Positions 1 through 7,506 of a stretch of 32,031 nt of DNA are shown here, piece by piece. The first letter of the stretch is position 1. Each line of letters opens with the position of its first letter. The notes under the pieces were generated by a model that searched no databases, was not told the origin of the DNA, and worked only from the letters and a program-made list of their open reading frames with translations. Position numbers and translations under genes: made by a program. The stretch is from Promethearchaeati archaeon (lineage in GTDB: Archaea > Asgardarchaeota > Njordarchaeia > Njordarchaeales > Njordarchaeaceae), in NCBI GenBank assembly GCA_026993975.1, contig JALWRR010000010.1:1-32031 (forward strand), in the 5' to 3' direction.

Positions 1-318
1 GAAGGTTTATATGGTGGTTAGAAGCCATAAAGAATTGCTTAAATGCTATAAGACTAATTCTCAAAAGTATTAATAACTATTACTTCACCCATAAGAAAAG
101 TTTTATAATGCATTAATGACTTAAAACATATTTTGAAGAAACATAATTTTGTGCTTGGTGATAAAAATCGTTAACTTATTGTGAAAAGTATCTAGATAAA
201 AAATCAGAGAAAATTTCTCTTTCTGCCCTAAAATCCACGTTAAGTTGCTTTAAAGCGAGAGTTCAAAGTTCTACTATTCCTAAGGCATGGTTCCTTGAAT
301 TAATAGAGGTGTTAGCGC
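1..318. other. Left-edge region without a convincing gene
   Basis: No supported gene lies in these 318 bases. One plus-strand frame is open from the window edge to a TAA at 114-116 (about 37 codons, hydrophobic and low complexity). It could be the end of an upstream gene, but nothing in it is recognisable. A short perfect dyad (AGAGAAA / TTTCTCT) lies at 206-220. The last 14 bases before 319 hold the ribosome site of the first gene. There is no GC-rich segment of the kind a thermophile tRNA would need. Confidence 0.4.
305..311 (+). promoter_or_regulatory. Ribosome binding site of the methyltransferase gene
   Basis: AGAGGTG lies 7 bases before the ATG at 319. It matches the archaeal anti-Shine-Dalgarno core and fixes this start. 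Confidence 0.55.
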
Positions 319-1101
319 ATGCATAGTGATTGGACTAAAGGATTCTTTATTGATAAGGCGCACTTATTCCTAAGGATAATGAATTTGCATTGGGAGGTAG
401 CAGAAGCTGAGGCTAAAGGCATAGCCAAGATTCTATCAAAACACGGGGTCTCTAAAGGAAAGATCCTAGATTTAATGTGCGGTAATGGTAGAATAGCAGT
501 AAATCTAGCGAAACTTGGATACGAGGTTGTAGGGATCGATTTCTCATCCTTATATATAGAGGATGCTAAGAGAAAAGCGCGGGATCACAATGTGGAGAAA
601 AATACTAGATTTGTGCTTGGAGATATTCGCGAACTAGATTCCGTTGTAAATGAATCGGGATTCGATGCAGTGATTAATGTTTGGACATCTATAGGTTATT
701 ATGACGAGAAGACAGATGAAGAAATGTTTAGTAAAGCTGCTGAATTATCCAAAGATAATGCGATTCTAGTTATAGTGAATACAGCTTCAAGAGACTCTAT
801 CTTAAGAACCTTTATGCCTAGATCAATAAGTTGTTGGGAAGATCTAGTTGTTATAGAGGATCATGAATTCAACAAATTTACCTCGAGAATGAAAAGCATA
901 TGGATATTCTATGAGAGGAGAGGCGAAGATCTAATTTACATTGATAAGCTCGAGTTAAATCTAAGACTCTACAGTATTCATGAACTTTATAATTTACTCA
1001 AGAAAGCTAGCTGGGAGATAATTGAAACATATAAAAGCTTAAGAACACTAGAGCAGGGAGGACCAACAGACCCAATAAATATTGTTGCTAAGAAAATTTG
1101 A
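319..1101 (+). CDS. Class I SAM-dependent methyltransferase
   Basis: The 260-residue protein has a Rossmann-type methyltransferase core. Motif I (ILDLMCGNGRIAVNLAKLG) lies near residues 49-67 and binds SAM. An acidic strand end follows (VVGIDFS), and the next motif is FVLGDIREL. The N-terminal 45 residues form a helical lead-in, and the last 80 residues probably form the substrate lid. The family methylates small molecules, proteins or RNA, and the substrate cannot be read from sequence. It is not fused to anything and sits tail to tail with the superoxide reductase gene, so the neighbours do not indicate a role. Start choice: the ATG follows a good AGAGGTG site. The fold is certain; the specific function is unknown. 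Confidence 0.85.
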   Translation: MHSDWTKGFFIDKAHLFLRIMNLHWEVAEAEAKGIAKILSKHGVSKGKILDLMCGNGRIAVNLAKLGYEVVGIDFSSLYIEDAKRKARDHNVEKNTRFVLGDIRELDSVVNESGFDAVINVWTSIGYYDEKTDEEMFSKAAELSKDNAILVIVNTASRDSILRTFMPRSISCWEDLVVIEDHEFNKFTSRMKSIWIFYERRGEDLIYIDKLELNLRLYSIHELYNLLKKASWEIIETYKSLRTLEQGGPTDPINIVAKKI

Positions 1102-1149
1102 TTATGAACCTTCCCAAGCATGAAATAAAAAAGGATAGAAAATAAAGAT

Positions 1150-1536
1150 TTATTCAACTTTTAATTCTTTTTCACTCTTCCAGAGACCATGTATATTGCA
1201 GTACGAGTGAGCTATTAGTTTCCCAGATTTCTCTGTCTTGAAAGCAAAAACAGCGATAGGCTCTGTATATATCGTGCTCTTATTAGGACCCTGCACGGAT
1301 TCCCCATGAGCATTAAAGTAAGCTTTCCCTATTTCATAGGGGAACTTCTCTCCATCAGGCCAGAAAATCAGCTGGATCCATTTAATATGGTGCTCGGTAG
1401 TATTAGGATGCGGTATCTCCTTACCAACTTGAACAGTAACCTTAACTACTTCACCCTTCTTAACAACATCTGGAGCATCAATAACAGGCACATGCTTTTC
1501 AGCTTTCCAATCAGCAGTCTGCCATAAATCACTCAT
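1150..1536 (-). CDS. sor: Superoxide reductase (neelaredoxin type)
   Basis: This 128-residue 1Fe superoxide reductase lacks the N-terminal desulforedoxin domain of two-iron forms. All expected site residues are present: Glu13-Lys14-His15 in the EKHVP motif, His43 and His49 in HPNTTEHH, and Cys113 with His116 near the C-terminus (CNIH). The family reduces superoxide to peroxide at a His4-Cys iron in the cytoplasm, with electrons from rubredoxin. The start is supported by AGGTGATT just upstream on the minus strand. It is divergent from the Dps-like ferritin gene across a 144-base AT-rich gap, and a rubredoxin gene lies at 2661. That arrangement fits a shared oxygen-defence role, and peroxide made here could be consumed by the ferritin-like proteins next door (inference). 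Confidence 0.95.
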   Translation of the reverse strand: MSDLWQTADWKAEKHVPVIDAPDVVKKGEVVKVTVQVGKEIPHPNTTEHHIKWIQLIFWPDGEKFPYEIGKAYFNAHGESVQGPNKSTIYTEPIAVFAFKTEKSGKLIAHSYCNIHGLWKSEKELKVE

Positions 1537-1680
1537 TACGAATCACCTAAATTTACTTTCTGTATTATTTCTCTTAAATATAATTTCGTTATTATTAAAT
1601 TTTTCTACATGAAAAAAGATGATAATTTTTTATAATTAATCTGCCATTTTTAAATATGAAAATTCTAAAAGGTGTATTTA
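1537..1680. promoter_or_regulatory. Divergent promoter region between sor and the Dps-like gene
   Basis: This AT-rich gap has to carry both promoters. Toward the plus strand, TTTAAATA at 1649-1656 is a good TATA box. A transcript starting about 26 bases downstream would begin at or just before the GTG at 1681, so that mRNA may be nearly leaderless. Toward the minus strand, an ATTATATTTAAG stretch near 1567-1578 could serve sor, and its mRNA would carry the AGGTGATT ribosome site. Joint control by an oxygen-sensing regulator is plausible but not shown. Confidence 0.45.
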
Positions 1681-2172
1681 GTGGGTAAAAAAGCGCGTGA
1701 ACTTGTTAAAGATTTCGCAGATGAATTAATAAAATTGCTAAATAAGGCTTATGCCGATGAATTAATAGCTGTTTTCTATTACAAGCATGCGGCTAAGATG
1801 GCTAAAGGATTAAACGCACCTAATGTTGCTTCAGCTCTAGAAAAAGCTGCTAAGGATGAGGAAGAGCATGCTGATGAGTTAGCTGAGAGAATTATTCAAC
1901 TTGGTGGGGAACCAATAAGGGATTTCAGTAAGATAGTTCCTGAAGCTAATTGCCCTAAAGTTGATTTACCAGATGATTGGAGCAATCTAAAAGCAATTCT
2001 CAGAGCAGTTATAGATGCAGAAAGATGCGCTATTGATGTTTACCAAAAAATAATTGATTGGTTAAAGAATGTTGGAAGAGACCCAGTTACTTGGCATGTG
2101 GTTAGGCACATAATGCAGGAAGAAATGGAGCATGAAGAGATGTTTGAAACGATTCTAGGTGAGGATTACTAG
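1681..2172 (+). CDS. Dps-like (DPSL/thioferritin-type) ferritin
   Basis: The protein is a four-helix ferritin-like fold of about 163 residues. Diiron-type ligands are visible: Glu in the first helix (YADELIAVFYY), the EEEH cluster of the second, Glu in the third (DAERC) and EEMEHEE in the fourth. Two cysteines, one in NCPKV and one in AERCAID, are exactly 25 residues apart. A conserved Cys pair is the hallmark of archaeal Dps-like (DPSL) proteins, which form cages that oxidise and store iron while removing hydrogen peroxide. A GTG start is also possible at 1672. I prefer GTG 1681 because the TATA box at 1649-1656 would put the transcript start right there, and GGTG at 1671 is correctly spaced for it. 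The next gene begins 10 bases after this stop. Confidence 0.88.
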   Translation: MGKKARELVKDFADELIKLLNKAYADELIAVFYYKHAAKMAKGLNAPNVASALEKAAKDEEEHADELAERIIQLGGEPIRDFSKIVPEANCPKVDLPDDWSNLKAILRAVIDAERCAIDVYQKIIDWLKNVGRDPVTWHVVRHIMQEEMEHEEMFETILGEDY

Positions 2173-2182
2173 GGGATCAGAG

Positions 2183-2659
2183 ATGGATAAGGAAGAGTTA
2201 AAAAATTTCTTAAGAAACCAGATAGATATTGAGAATAGGATAGTTCGTAGGGTAGAGGAGAATACAAAAGAAACGAAAAACCTATTAATCAGGGAATTAT
2301 TAAGAGGAATAGCTTACGATTCAATGAAACATGCTAATATGCTTAGCGGTCTAATAGCTATACTAGAGTCCAAGACTCCACTAATTTCAGAAGAGGAATC
2401 AAAAGAATTCCTAGAGGGAATCCGAGAACACATAAAGCTTGAACAAAAAGCAATCGAAACATACTCAATTCTGATACATCAAGTAACTGATGAGAGAGTA
2501 AAAATGATTATTAGTTATATCCTAGAGGACGAGAAGAGACATCACGCATTACTTAAAAGAATAGAGGAAGCAATAATACAGAAGCAAACACTAACCGAGG
2601 AAGATTTATTTAACCTAGTTTGGCAATTCTCCGTCTCTCATGGAACTCCAGGTGGTTAA
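2183..2659 (+). CDS. Ferritin-like / rubrerythrin-like protein
   Basis: This is a 158-residue all-helical ferritin-like protein. Acidic/His pairs typical of the fold are visible: Glu in helix 1 (DIENR), [11 protein letters not shown] in helix 3 and EDEKRHH in helix 4. Helix 2 reads YDSMKHANM, so the expected E-x-x-H is imperfect and the metal site may be altered. There is no C-terminal rubredoxin domain as in classical rubrerythrin, but a separate rubredoxin gene follows 1 base after the stop. I chose ATG 2183 because AGGGGAT lies 4 bases upstream; a frame extension to 2159 would overlap the previous gene. Likely role: peroxide reduction or iron handling. The fold is fairly sure, the activity is not. 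Confidence 0.7.
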   Translation: MDKEELKNFLRNQIDIENRIVRRVEENTKETKNLLIRELLRGIAYDSMKHANMLSGLIAILESKTPLISEEESKEFLEGIREHIKLEQKAIETYSILIHQVTDERVKMIISYILEDEKRHHALLKRIEEAIIQKQTLTEEDLFNLVWQFSVSHGTPGG

Positions 2660-2660
2660 T

Positions 2661-2798
2661 TTGGCTAAATGGGAGTGCTCTGTCTGTGGCTATATATATG
2701 ATGAGTCCGCAGAGGGAAGAAAATTCGAGGATCTACCCGATGATTGGGTATGCCCTGTATGTGGTGCTCCTAAAAGCGCTTTTAATAAACTAGATTAA
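2661..2798 (+). CDS. rub: Rubredoxin
   Basis: A 45-residue rubredoxin is read from a TTG start. The two CxxC iron ligand pairs are complete: Cys6/Cys9 in CSVCGYIYD and Cys31/Cys34 in [11 protein letters not shown]. The family-typical [11 protein letters not shown] segment lies between them. AGGTGG at 2650-2655 sits 5 bases before the TTG and decides the start. The gene begins 1 base after the ferritin-like gene and is surely co-transcribed with it. Rubredoxin carries single electrons in the cytoplasm and is the standard donor to superoxide reductase and rubrerythrins, both encoded alongside. Its short length and TTG start make it easy to miss. Confidence 0.93.
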   Translation: MAKWECSVCGYIYDESAEGRKFEDLPDDWVCPVCGAPKSAFNKLD

Positions 2799-2811
2799 TT
2801 TAAAAACTCTC

Positions 2812-2829
2812 TTATGTTTTTATTTGTTT
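2812..2829 (+). terminator. Probable T-rich terminator after rubredoxin
   Basis: A T-rich stretch (TTATGTTTTTATTTGTTT) follows the rubredoxin stop by 13 bases. Archaeal RNA polymerase stops at such runs without a hairpin. It would end the ferritin-rubredoxin transcript before the kor operon. Confidence 0.4.
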
Positions 2830-2982
2830 AATTACGTTGATATTGACTTTTTCTCAGCGATTAGGTAAATACAAGTTACCTTTATATTGTTATTTCATAT
2901 CTACTATCAGTTAATATCCAGATACTAATGTATATACTTATTAATGGTTAACACTTATTCCATAAATATTTGGGGAAGACAA

Positions 2983-3261
2983 ATGATTAATAATCAAAAA
3001 CAAAAAACCCAAACTATTCAAGTTAAGAGAAGAGGCATAGTTTATCTGGTTAAAGATAGATGCAAGGGATGCGGATTCTGTATTGAATTCTGTCCGATGG
3101 GAGTACTGAAACCATCAAAAGATTTTAACGCACAGGGATACCACTATCCAATACTTGTTGAAGAACCACCTAATAAAGTGTGTATAGCTTGCGGATTCTG
3201 CACAGTTATCTGTCCTGAATTCGCTATTTACGCTGAACCAATGGAGGAGGAGAAAAAATGA
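2983..3261 (+). CDS. korD: 2-oxoacid:ferredoxin oxidoreductase, delta (ferredoxin) subunit
   Basis: This is a ferredoxin-like subunit with two [4Fe-4S] motifs: CKGCGFCIEFCP in the first half and CIACGFCTVICP in the second, each with four Cys. It passes electrons from the TPP-bound intermediate to external ferredoxin. The 92-residue reading starts at ATG 2983, where GGGGAAG lies 4-5 bases upstream. The frame could extend to ATG 2944, but the extra residues are not ferredoxin-like. The stop overlaps the alpha-subunit start by 4 bases (ATGA), and the order is D-A-B-C. Together the four genes make a complete heterotetramer. Confidence 0.92.
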   Translation: MINNQKQKTQTIQVKRRGIVYLVKDRCKGCGFCIEFCPMGVLKPSKDFNAQGYHYPILVEEPPNKVCIACGFCTVICPEFAIYAEPMEEEKK

Positions 3262-4397
3262 GTCTAGAACCGGGAACATACTTCTTTAGTGGAAATGAAG
3301 CAGTCGCTGAAGCAGCTCTATTGGCTGGATGCAGATTCTTTGCGGGATACCCAATTACACCTACATCAGAGCTAGCAGAGAGAATGGCTAGAAGATTACC
3401 CCAAGTTGGTGGAGTCTTTATTCAGATGGAGGATGAAATTGGTTCAATAATGGCTATAATTGGTGCTTCTTGGGGTGGTTTAAAAGCCATGACAGCGACT
3501 TCAGGTCCTGGTTTTAGTTTAATGCAAGAAAGCATTGGTTTTGCAGCGATGACGGAGACACCTATAGTTGTCTGTAATGTTCAGAGAGCTGGTCCTTCTA
3601 CTGGTATGCCAACCTATGTTGGTCAGGGCGATGTTATGCAAGCTAAGTGGGGTTCTCACGGGCCTTATGAAATAATCGCTTTATCTCCTAGTTCTGTTCA
3701 AGAGTGTTTTGACATGACTATACGGGCTTTTAATCTCTCTGAGAAATACCGGGTTCCAGTTATTCTCTTGATGGATGAGCGGTTGAGCCATCTCTATGAA
3801 AAAGTTCGTGTTCCAAGTAAGAATGAGCTGATAATTATTAATAGGAAGAAACCAAGAGAGAAAAAAGGTTTTCTGCCTTATAAAGCTGATGATGATTTAG
3901 TACCACCTATGCCACCAGTTGGAGAAGGATATCATTTTCATGTTACTGGATTAACTCATGATGAGCGGGGTTATCCTCATATGGATCCAGAAGTTCAAGA
4001 GAGTTTAATTAGAAGGTTGAATGATAAGATTAGGAAGCATGTTGATGACATAGTAGAAATAGATACCTTCATGATGGATGACGCGGATATCGCTATTGTT
4101 GCTTTTGGAAGTGTCGTTAGACCATCGATCAGAGCTATTAAGTTATCTAGAGAAAGAAATATTAGGGCTGGTTTAATTGCTTTAAAAACTATTTGGCCTT
4201 TCCCAGATAAGTTCTTTGAAGATATATCAAGCAGAATCAATACTTTTATTGTCGCGGAGATTAATTATGGCCAAGTTGTTAGAGAGGTTAAGAGGGCTAT
4301 TGGTGATAAAGCTAAAGTATTATTATTACCTAAGATGGGAGGAGCTCTTCATACTCCCGAAGAATTATTAGACATCTTAATGAGGGAGGCGAAATAG
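3258..4397 (+). CDS. korA: 2-oxoacid:ferredoxin oxidoreductase, alpha subunit
   Basis: The 379-residue alpha subunit has the YPITP motif at residues 31-35, which interacts with the thiamine and substrate site. It is followed by the QMEDEIGS and TSGPGFSLMQE segments typical of this family. The C-terminal domain from about residue 270 is the transketolase-C-like part. With KorB it performs CoA-dependent oxidative decarboxylation of a 2-oxoacid (2-oxoglutarate is the best guess from the separate alpha subunit and D-A-B-C order), or the reverse reductive reaction. It overlaps korD by 4 bases and is followed by korB after 1 base. Substrate choice (2-oxoglutarate or a broader set of 2-oxoacids) cannot be settled from sequence alone. 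Confidence 0.93.
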   Translation: MSLEPGTYFFSGNEAVAEAALLAGCRFFAGYPITPTSELAERMARRLPQVGGVFIQMEDEIGSIMAIIGASWGGLKAMTATSGPGFSLMQESIGFAAMTETPIVVCNVQRAGPSTGMPTYVGQGDVMQAKWGSHGPYEIIALSPSSVQECFDMTIRAFNLSEKYRVPVILLMDERLSHLYEKVRVPSKNELIIINRKKPREKKGFLPYKADDDLVPPMPPVGEGYHFHVTGLTHDERGYPHMDPEVQESLIRRLNDKIRKHVDDIVEIDTFMMDDADIAIVAFGSVVRPSIRAIKLSRERNIRAGLIALKTIWPFPDKFFEDISSRINTFIVAEINYGQVVREVKRAIGDKAKVLLLPKMGGALHTPEELLDILMREAK

Positions 4398-4398
4398 C

Positions 4399-5250
4399 TT
4401 GCCCATGCAGTTCGTTAAATATCATGTTAGAGATAAATACTTGAAGACAGATAGGTTACCACACATATGGTGTCCTGGTTGCGGTATTGGATCCATATTG
4501 AACGCATTCTTACTTGGATTAGAAAAGGCAAACATTGATCCAGATAAATTACTGGTTGTTTCAGGGATAGGTTGCACTGGTAGGGTCGCGGGATACTTAA
4601 ATATGGATACTTTTCATACAACTCATGGGCGAGCAATACCATTTGCTATTGGTTTAAAGATAGCTAGACCCGATATGCACGTAGTAGTTTTTAGTGGAGA
4701 TGGGGATTTAGTGACAATAGGAGGTAATCACTTTATTCACGCTGCTAGACGAAACAATGATCTATTAGTAATACTAGTAAATAACCTTAATTATGGTATG
4801 ACTGGAGGTCAGGTTGGAGCAACAACACCTCACAACGCTATAACAACAACCACGCCATATGGGAATATTGAGGATGATTTCAATATCCCGTTCTTAGCAG
4901 CAGCCGCTGGCGCTGTTTATGTTGCTAGATGGACGTCTCTGCACGTAAGGAGATTAGCCTGGAGTATTGCGGAAGCGTTTCACAGAAAGGGTTTCAGGTT
5001 GATTGAGGTTATTTCTCAGTGCCCAACTACTTTTGGTCGTAGAAACAAGATGCCTAATGGTTTAGATATGTTGAAGTGGTTTAGGGATAATACCATTGTT
5101 AAGCATAATGCGGATTTGCGTGAAACCAGAATCGAGCTTAATAGGAAGATCGTTATAGGTAAGTTTATTGATATTAAAGATAAACCAACTTTTGAGGAAC
5201 AAGCTTATGGATTAGTGGAGAAGGTTAGAGGTGTGAAGCGTGGAGAATAG
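4399..5250 (+). CDS. korB: 2-oxoacid:ferredoxin oxidoreductase, beta (TPP) subunit
   Basis: The 283-residue TPP-binding subunit carries CPGCG at residues 25-29 and Cys60 in GIGC, which contribute to the proximal iron-sulfur cluster. THGRAIPFAIG follows, then the TPP/Mg motif GDGD near residue 100 with NNLNYGMTGGQ after it. A TTG start at 4399 and an ATG at 4405 are both possible; GGGAGG at 4384-4389 suits the TTG slightly better. It lies between korA (1-base gap) and korC (11-base overlap), which implies translational coupling and equal subunit supply. Confidence 0.93.
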   Translation: MPMQFVKYHVRDKYLKTDRLPHIWCPGCGIGSILNAFLLGLEKANIDPDKLLVVSGIGCTGRVAGYLNMDTFHTTHGRAIPFAIGLKIARPDMHVVVFSGDGDLVTIGGNHFIHAARRNNDLLVILVNNLNYGMTGGQVGATTPHNAITTTTPYGNIEDDFNIPFLAAAAGAVYVARWTSLHVRRLAWSIAEAFHRKGFRLIEVISQCPTTFGRRNKMPNGLDMLKWFRDNTIVKHNADLRETRIELNRKIVIGKFIDIKDKPTFEEQAYGLVEKVRGVKRGE

Positions 5251-5821
5251 AGTTGAGATAATTATCTGTGGTTTTGGTGGTCAAGGTATAGTTAGAGCTG
5301 GTTACATAATTGGTTATGCTGCTGCTATATCTGAGGATTTAGAGAGCTCTTTCGTTCCTAGTTATGGGCCTGAGGCTCGTGGCGGCGAATGCGCTTCTAG
5401 AATCGTTATTGCTCGAGAAAAGATTGATTATCCATTCATCACTACTATAGATATATTAATCACAATGTCTGAGCCAGCTTACAAGAAGTATGTTAATTAC
5501 TTGAAGAAAGGTGGAATCATTCTGTATGATGAGGATCTAGTTGAGCTTGATGATAGAGCAAGAATAGCTTCAAAAACGTATGGAATACCTGCTACAAGGA
5601 TTGCTGAAGAGCTAGGAAACAGGATAGTTGCTAACATAGTTATGCTTGGTTTCTTCACATCGGTAACGGGTATTATAACTTACGAGGGCATGAAGAGAGC
5701 TGTCGAAGTAGGTGTGCCAGCGAGATTCAGGGAAATTAATTTAAAAGCGTTTGATATTGGTTATTCTTACGGAGAAAAATTAAAGAAAGAACGTGAATCA
5801 GAGGAACCATTAAGAAATTAG
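5240..5821 (+). CDS. korC: 2-oxoacid:ferredoxin oxidoreductase, gamma subunit
   Basis: The 193-residue gamma subunit opens with the family signature IIICGFGGQGIVRAG and has SYGPEARGGECASR near residues 47-60, which line the CoA/TPP domain interface. A GTG start at 5240 overlaps korB by 11 bases. It completes the D-A-B-C set. The last gene of the operon ends 8 bases before the stop of a minus-strand ABC permease, so the two transcription units converge tightly. Confidence 0.93.
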   Translation: MENRVEIIICGFGGQGIVRAGYIIGYAAAISEDLESSFVPSYGPEARGGECASRIVIAREKIDYPFITTIDILITMSEPAYKKYVNYLKKGGIILYDEDLVELDDRARIASKTYGIPATRIAEELGNRIVANIVMLGFFTSVTGIITYEGMKRAVEVGVPARFREINLKAFDIGYSYGEKLKKERESEEPLRN

Positions 5822-5828
5822 CTTTGTT

Positions 5829-6686
5829 CTAGAATGTATGCAGGGTTCCCTTCTTCTTAGCTAGCTTTATACTATATTTATATGTTTTTAATCCAATTAC
5901 AAGCATTATTATTGTGAGTAAGTGAACTATCACAAGCTCTAGATCAAAGGGAGAAAGCTTGAAGCCCAAGAGATAAATCCCTCTCTCTATTAGTTCTGGA
6001 TTTATCCCGATTATAGACGCTCTAAAAATATCTATGTAGTAAGAGAATAGTATGACCTTAGATATCACTAGTGTCTGGCTTGGCAGTGCACTAAATGGAT
6101 AGAAAACAGCTCCAAAAACCATTAACAAGAACTGAACTATATTTGTAACCATAGCTGATCTCTTCATGTGTATGATTGCTGCTGCGTAAACATAACCAAA
6201 ACCAATGAAACCAATAATACTTATTATCAAAATGTAGATTGATAAGAGAATGTTCCTAGCTATGAATTCCCCTGTGAAAAACCAGAATGCTACTGGAATA
6301 AACAGTATCAATGGTATATCCCTCACGTATATTCTAAATAACCTAGCTAGAGGATAAATGTACTCGCTTACTGGGGAGAGAAAGTTCTGCTCAAGAATCC
6401 CCGTTACTTGATCGTACCTTAAACCACCACCTATTGACCAGAGCACATCACTAATAAACACGTATATTACGAAACCCCATAAAGCGAATAATGCTGGTGA
6501 TGCTCCACTAAACGTTGTTTCAGGGGAACTAAATAAAAGCATGGCTGTTGTGAAGATAGCTACCCAGAGAGATAATTCTATGAAATCAGCGATAAAGTTC
6601 AATGGATATCTAAGGGATATTTTTAGGAGGTATTTAGACATTTTCAATAGCGTTACTGTATCTTCAATTATCTCTTTAATACCCAC
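5829..6686 (-). CDS. ABC-2 type exporter, membrane permease (second)
   Basis: This 285-residue protein has about six hydrophobic spans in the ABC-2 pattern. A helical cytosolic start precedes the first span near residue 30, and the amphipathic SYIYPLARLFRIYVRD segment lies in the middle. It starts with GTG at 6686, preceded by a strong GGAGGGTGG site, and overlaps the preceding permease by 11 bases. It probably forms a heterodimer with that permease, driven by the ATPase at 7503-8531. The substrate is unknown; families of this type export lipids, drugs or peptides. Confidence 0.82.
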   Translation of the reverse strand: MGIKEIIEDTVTLLKMSKYLLKISLRYPLNFIADFIELSLWVAIFTTAMLLFSSPETTFSGASPALFALWGFVIYVFISDVLWSIGGGLRYDQVTGILEQNFLSPVSEYIYPLARLFRIYVRDIPLILFIPVAFWFFTGEFIARNILLSIYILIISIIGFIGFGYVYAAAIIHMKRSAMVTNIVQFLLMVFGAVFYPFSALPSQTLVISKVILFSYYIDIFRASIIGINPELIERGIYLLGFKLSPFDLELVIVHLLTIIMLVIGLKTYKYSIKLAKKKGTLHTF

Positions 6687-7506
6687 TTAAACCACCCTCC
6701 TTCTTAGCTTTCTTCTCCACGTAATTAAACGTGGTCATACCGATTAACGGCCATAAAGCGCAATAAATTAGAAGGATGAATAAGTCTAGTTGCGGGTTAA
6801 AGATATATGAGATATTTAGGAGTACAGCTCTCATATCTTGAAGAGATACTGTTAGAGGTATTAGGAGAGCTATATATCTTATTAATTCAGGCATAATTGT
6901 TACCGGGTAAAATATACCAACGAGAAAAGCTATTCCAGGCTGCAATAATCTTATAACTGCCTCGGCTTCACGCATCTTAATAATTAAACTACCAATAAGT
7001 AGAGCAAATCCCGTTAATGGCAGGACTCCTAAAATGAGATAAATTATTGTTAGTATCATAGCTGGGCTGATCAGGACCCCAATGAAATTAAATAGTACTC
7101 CAGCTACAAATAGAGCTATAACGAATTGTATTGAAGAGTTAAAGAGCGCCCATACAGTGGAGCTAGCTAAGAGCTCAATCGGGTTAACAGGAGTTAATAA
7201 TAATTGCTCTAAAGTACCCATCTCTTGCTCCTCTCTAATCCACATCCCAAAATCCCACATAATACTTATGCTTACTAGCCATATTAAGGATCCTAGAATC
7301 ATAAATAACGTGTAGTTAGGTGTCCCAACATTCATTTTGAAATTGATAGCTGCTTGCTGCGGGGAACCAGCTACCGCCCAACCAAGAATTATTGGAATAA
7401 CAGAGAACACTATTGGGAGTATAATAAACATAATGAACCATCCAGGGTACCTAACAGTATATTTCCATCGCACCTTAAACACAGCTTTAATTACCCTAAG
7501 CATCAT
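6676..7506 (-). CDS. ABC-2 type exporter, membrane permease (first)
   Basis: The 276-residue permease has six predicted spans. After the second span it carries the cytosolic coupling region typical of ABC-2 proteins (REEQEMGTLEQLLLTPV), a well-conserved family motif in DrrB/NodJ-like permeases. Its ATG overlaps the ATPase TGA by 4 bases (ATGA), so translation is coupled. The motif is also present in weaker form in the downstream permease (VTGILEQNFLSPV), which shows that the two are homologous and probably heterodimeric. Confidence 0.85.
   Translation of the reverse strand: MMLRVIKAVFKVRWKYTVRYPGWFIMFIILPIVFSVIPIILGWAVAGSPQQAAINFKMNVGTPNYTLFMILGSLIWLVSISIMWDFGMWIREEQEMGTLEQLLLTPVNPIELLASSTVWALFNSSIQFVIALFVAGVLFNFIGVLISPAMILTIIYLILGVLPLTGFALLIGSLIIKMREAEAVIRLLQPGIAFLVGIFYPVTIMPELIRYIALLIPLTVSLQDMRAVLLNISYIFNPQLDLFILLIYCALWPLIGMTTFNYVEKKAKKEGGLSGY

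Noticed and set aside
1-116. Open frame at the left edge as the end of an upstream gene
   Set aside because: Its 37 codons are low complexity and match no family motif, so it cannot be supported.
240-300. A tRNA-like stretch with a GAGTTCAAAGTTC segment
   Set aside because: No acceptor stem, anticodon arm or CCA-adjacent pairing could be built, and the GC content is too low.
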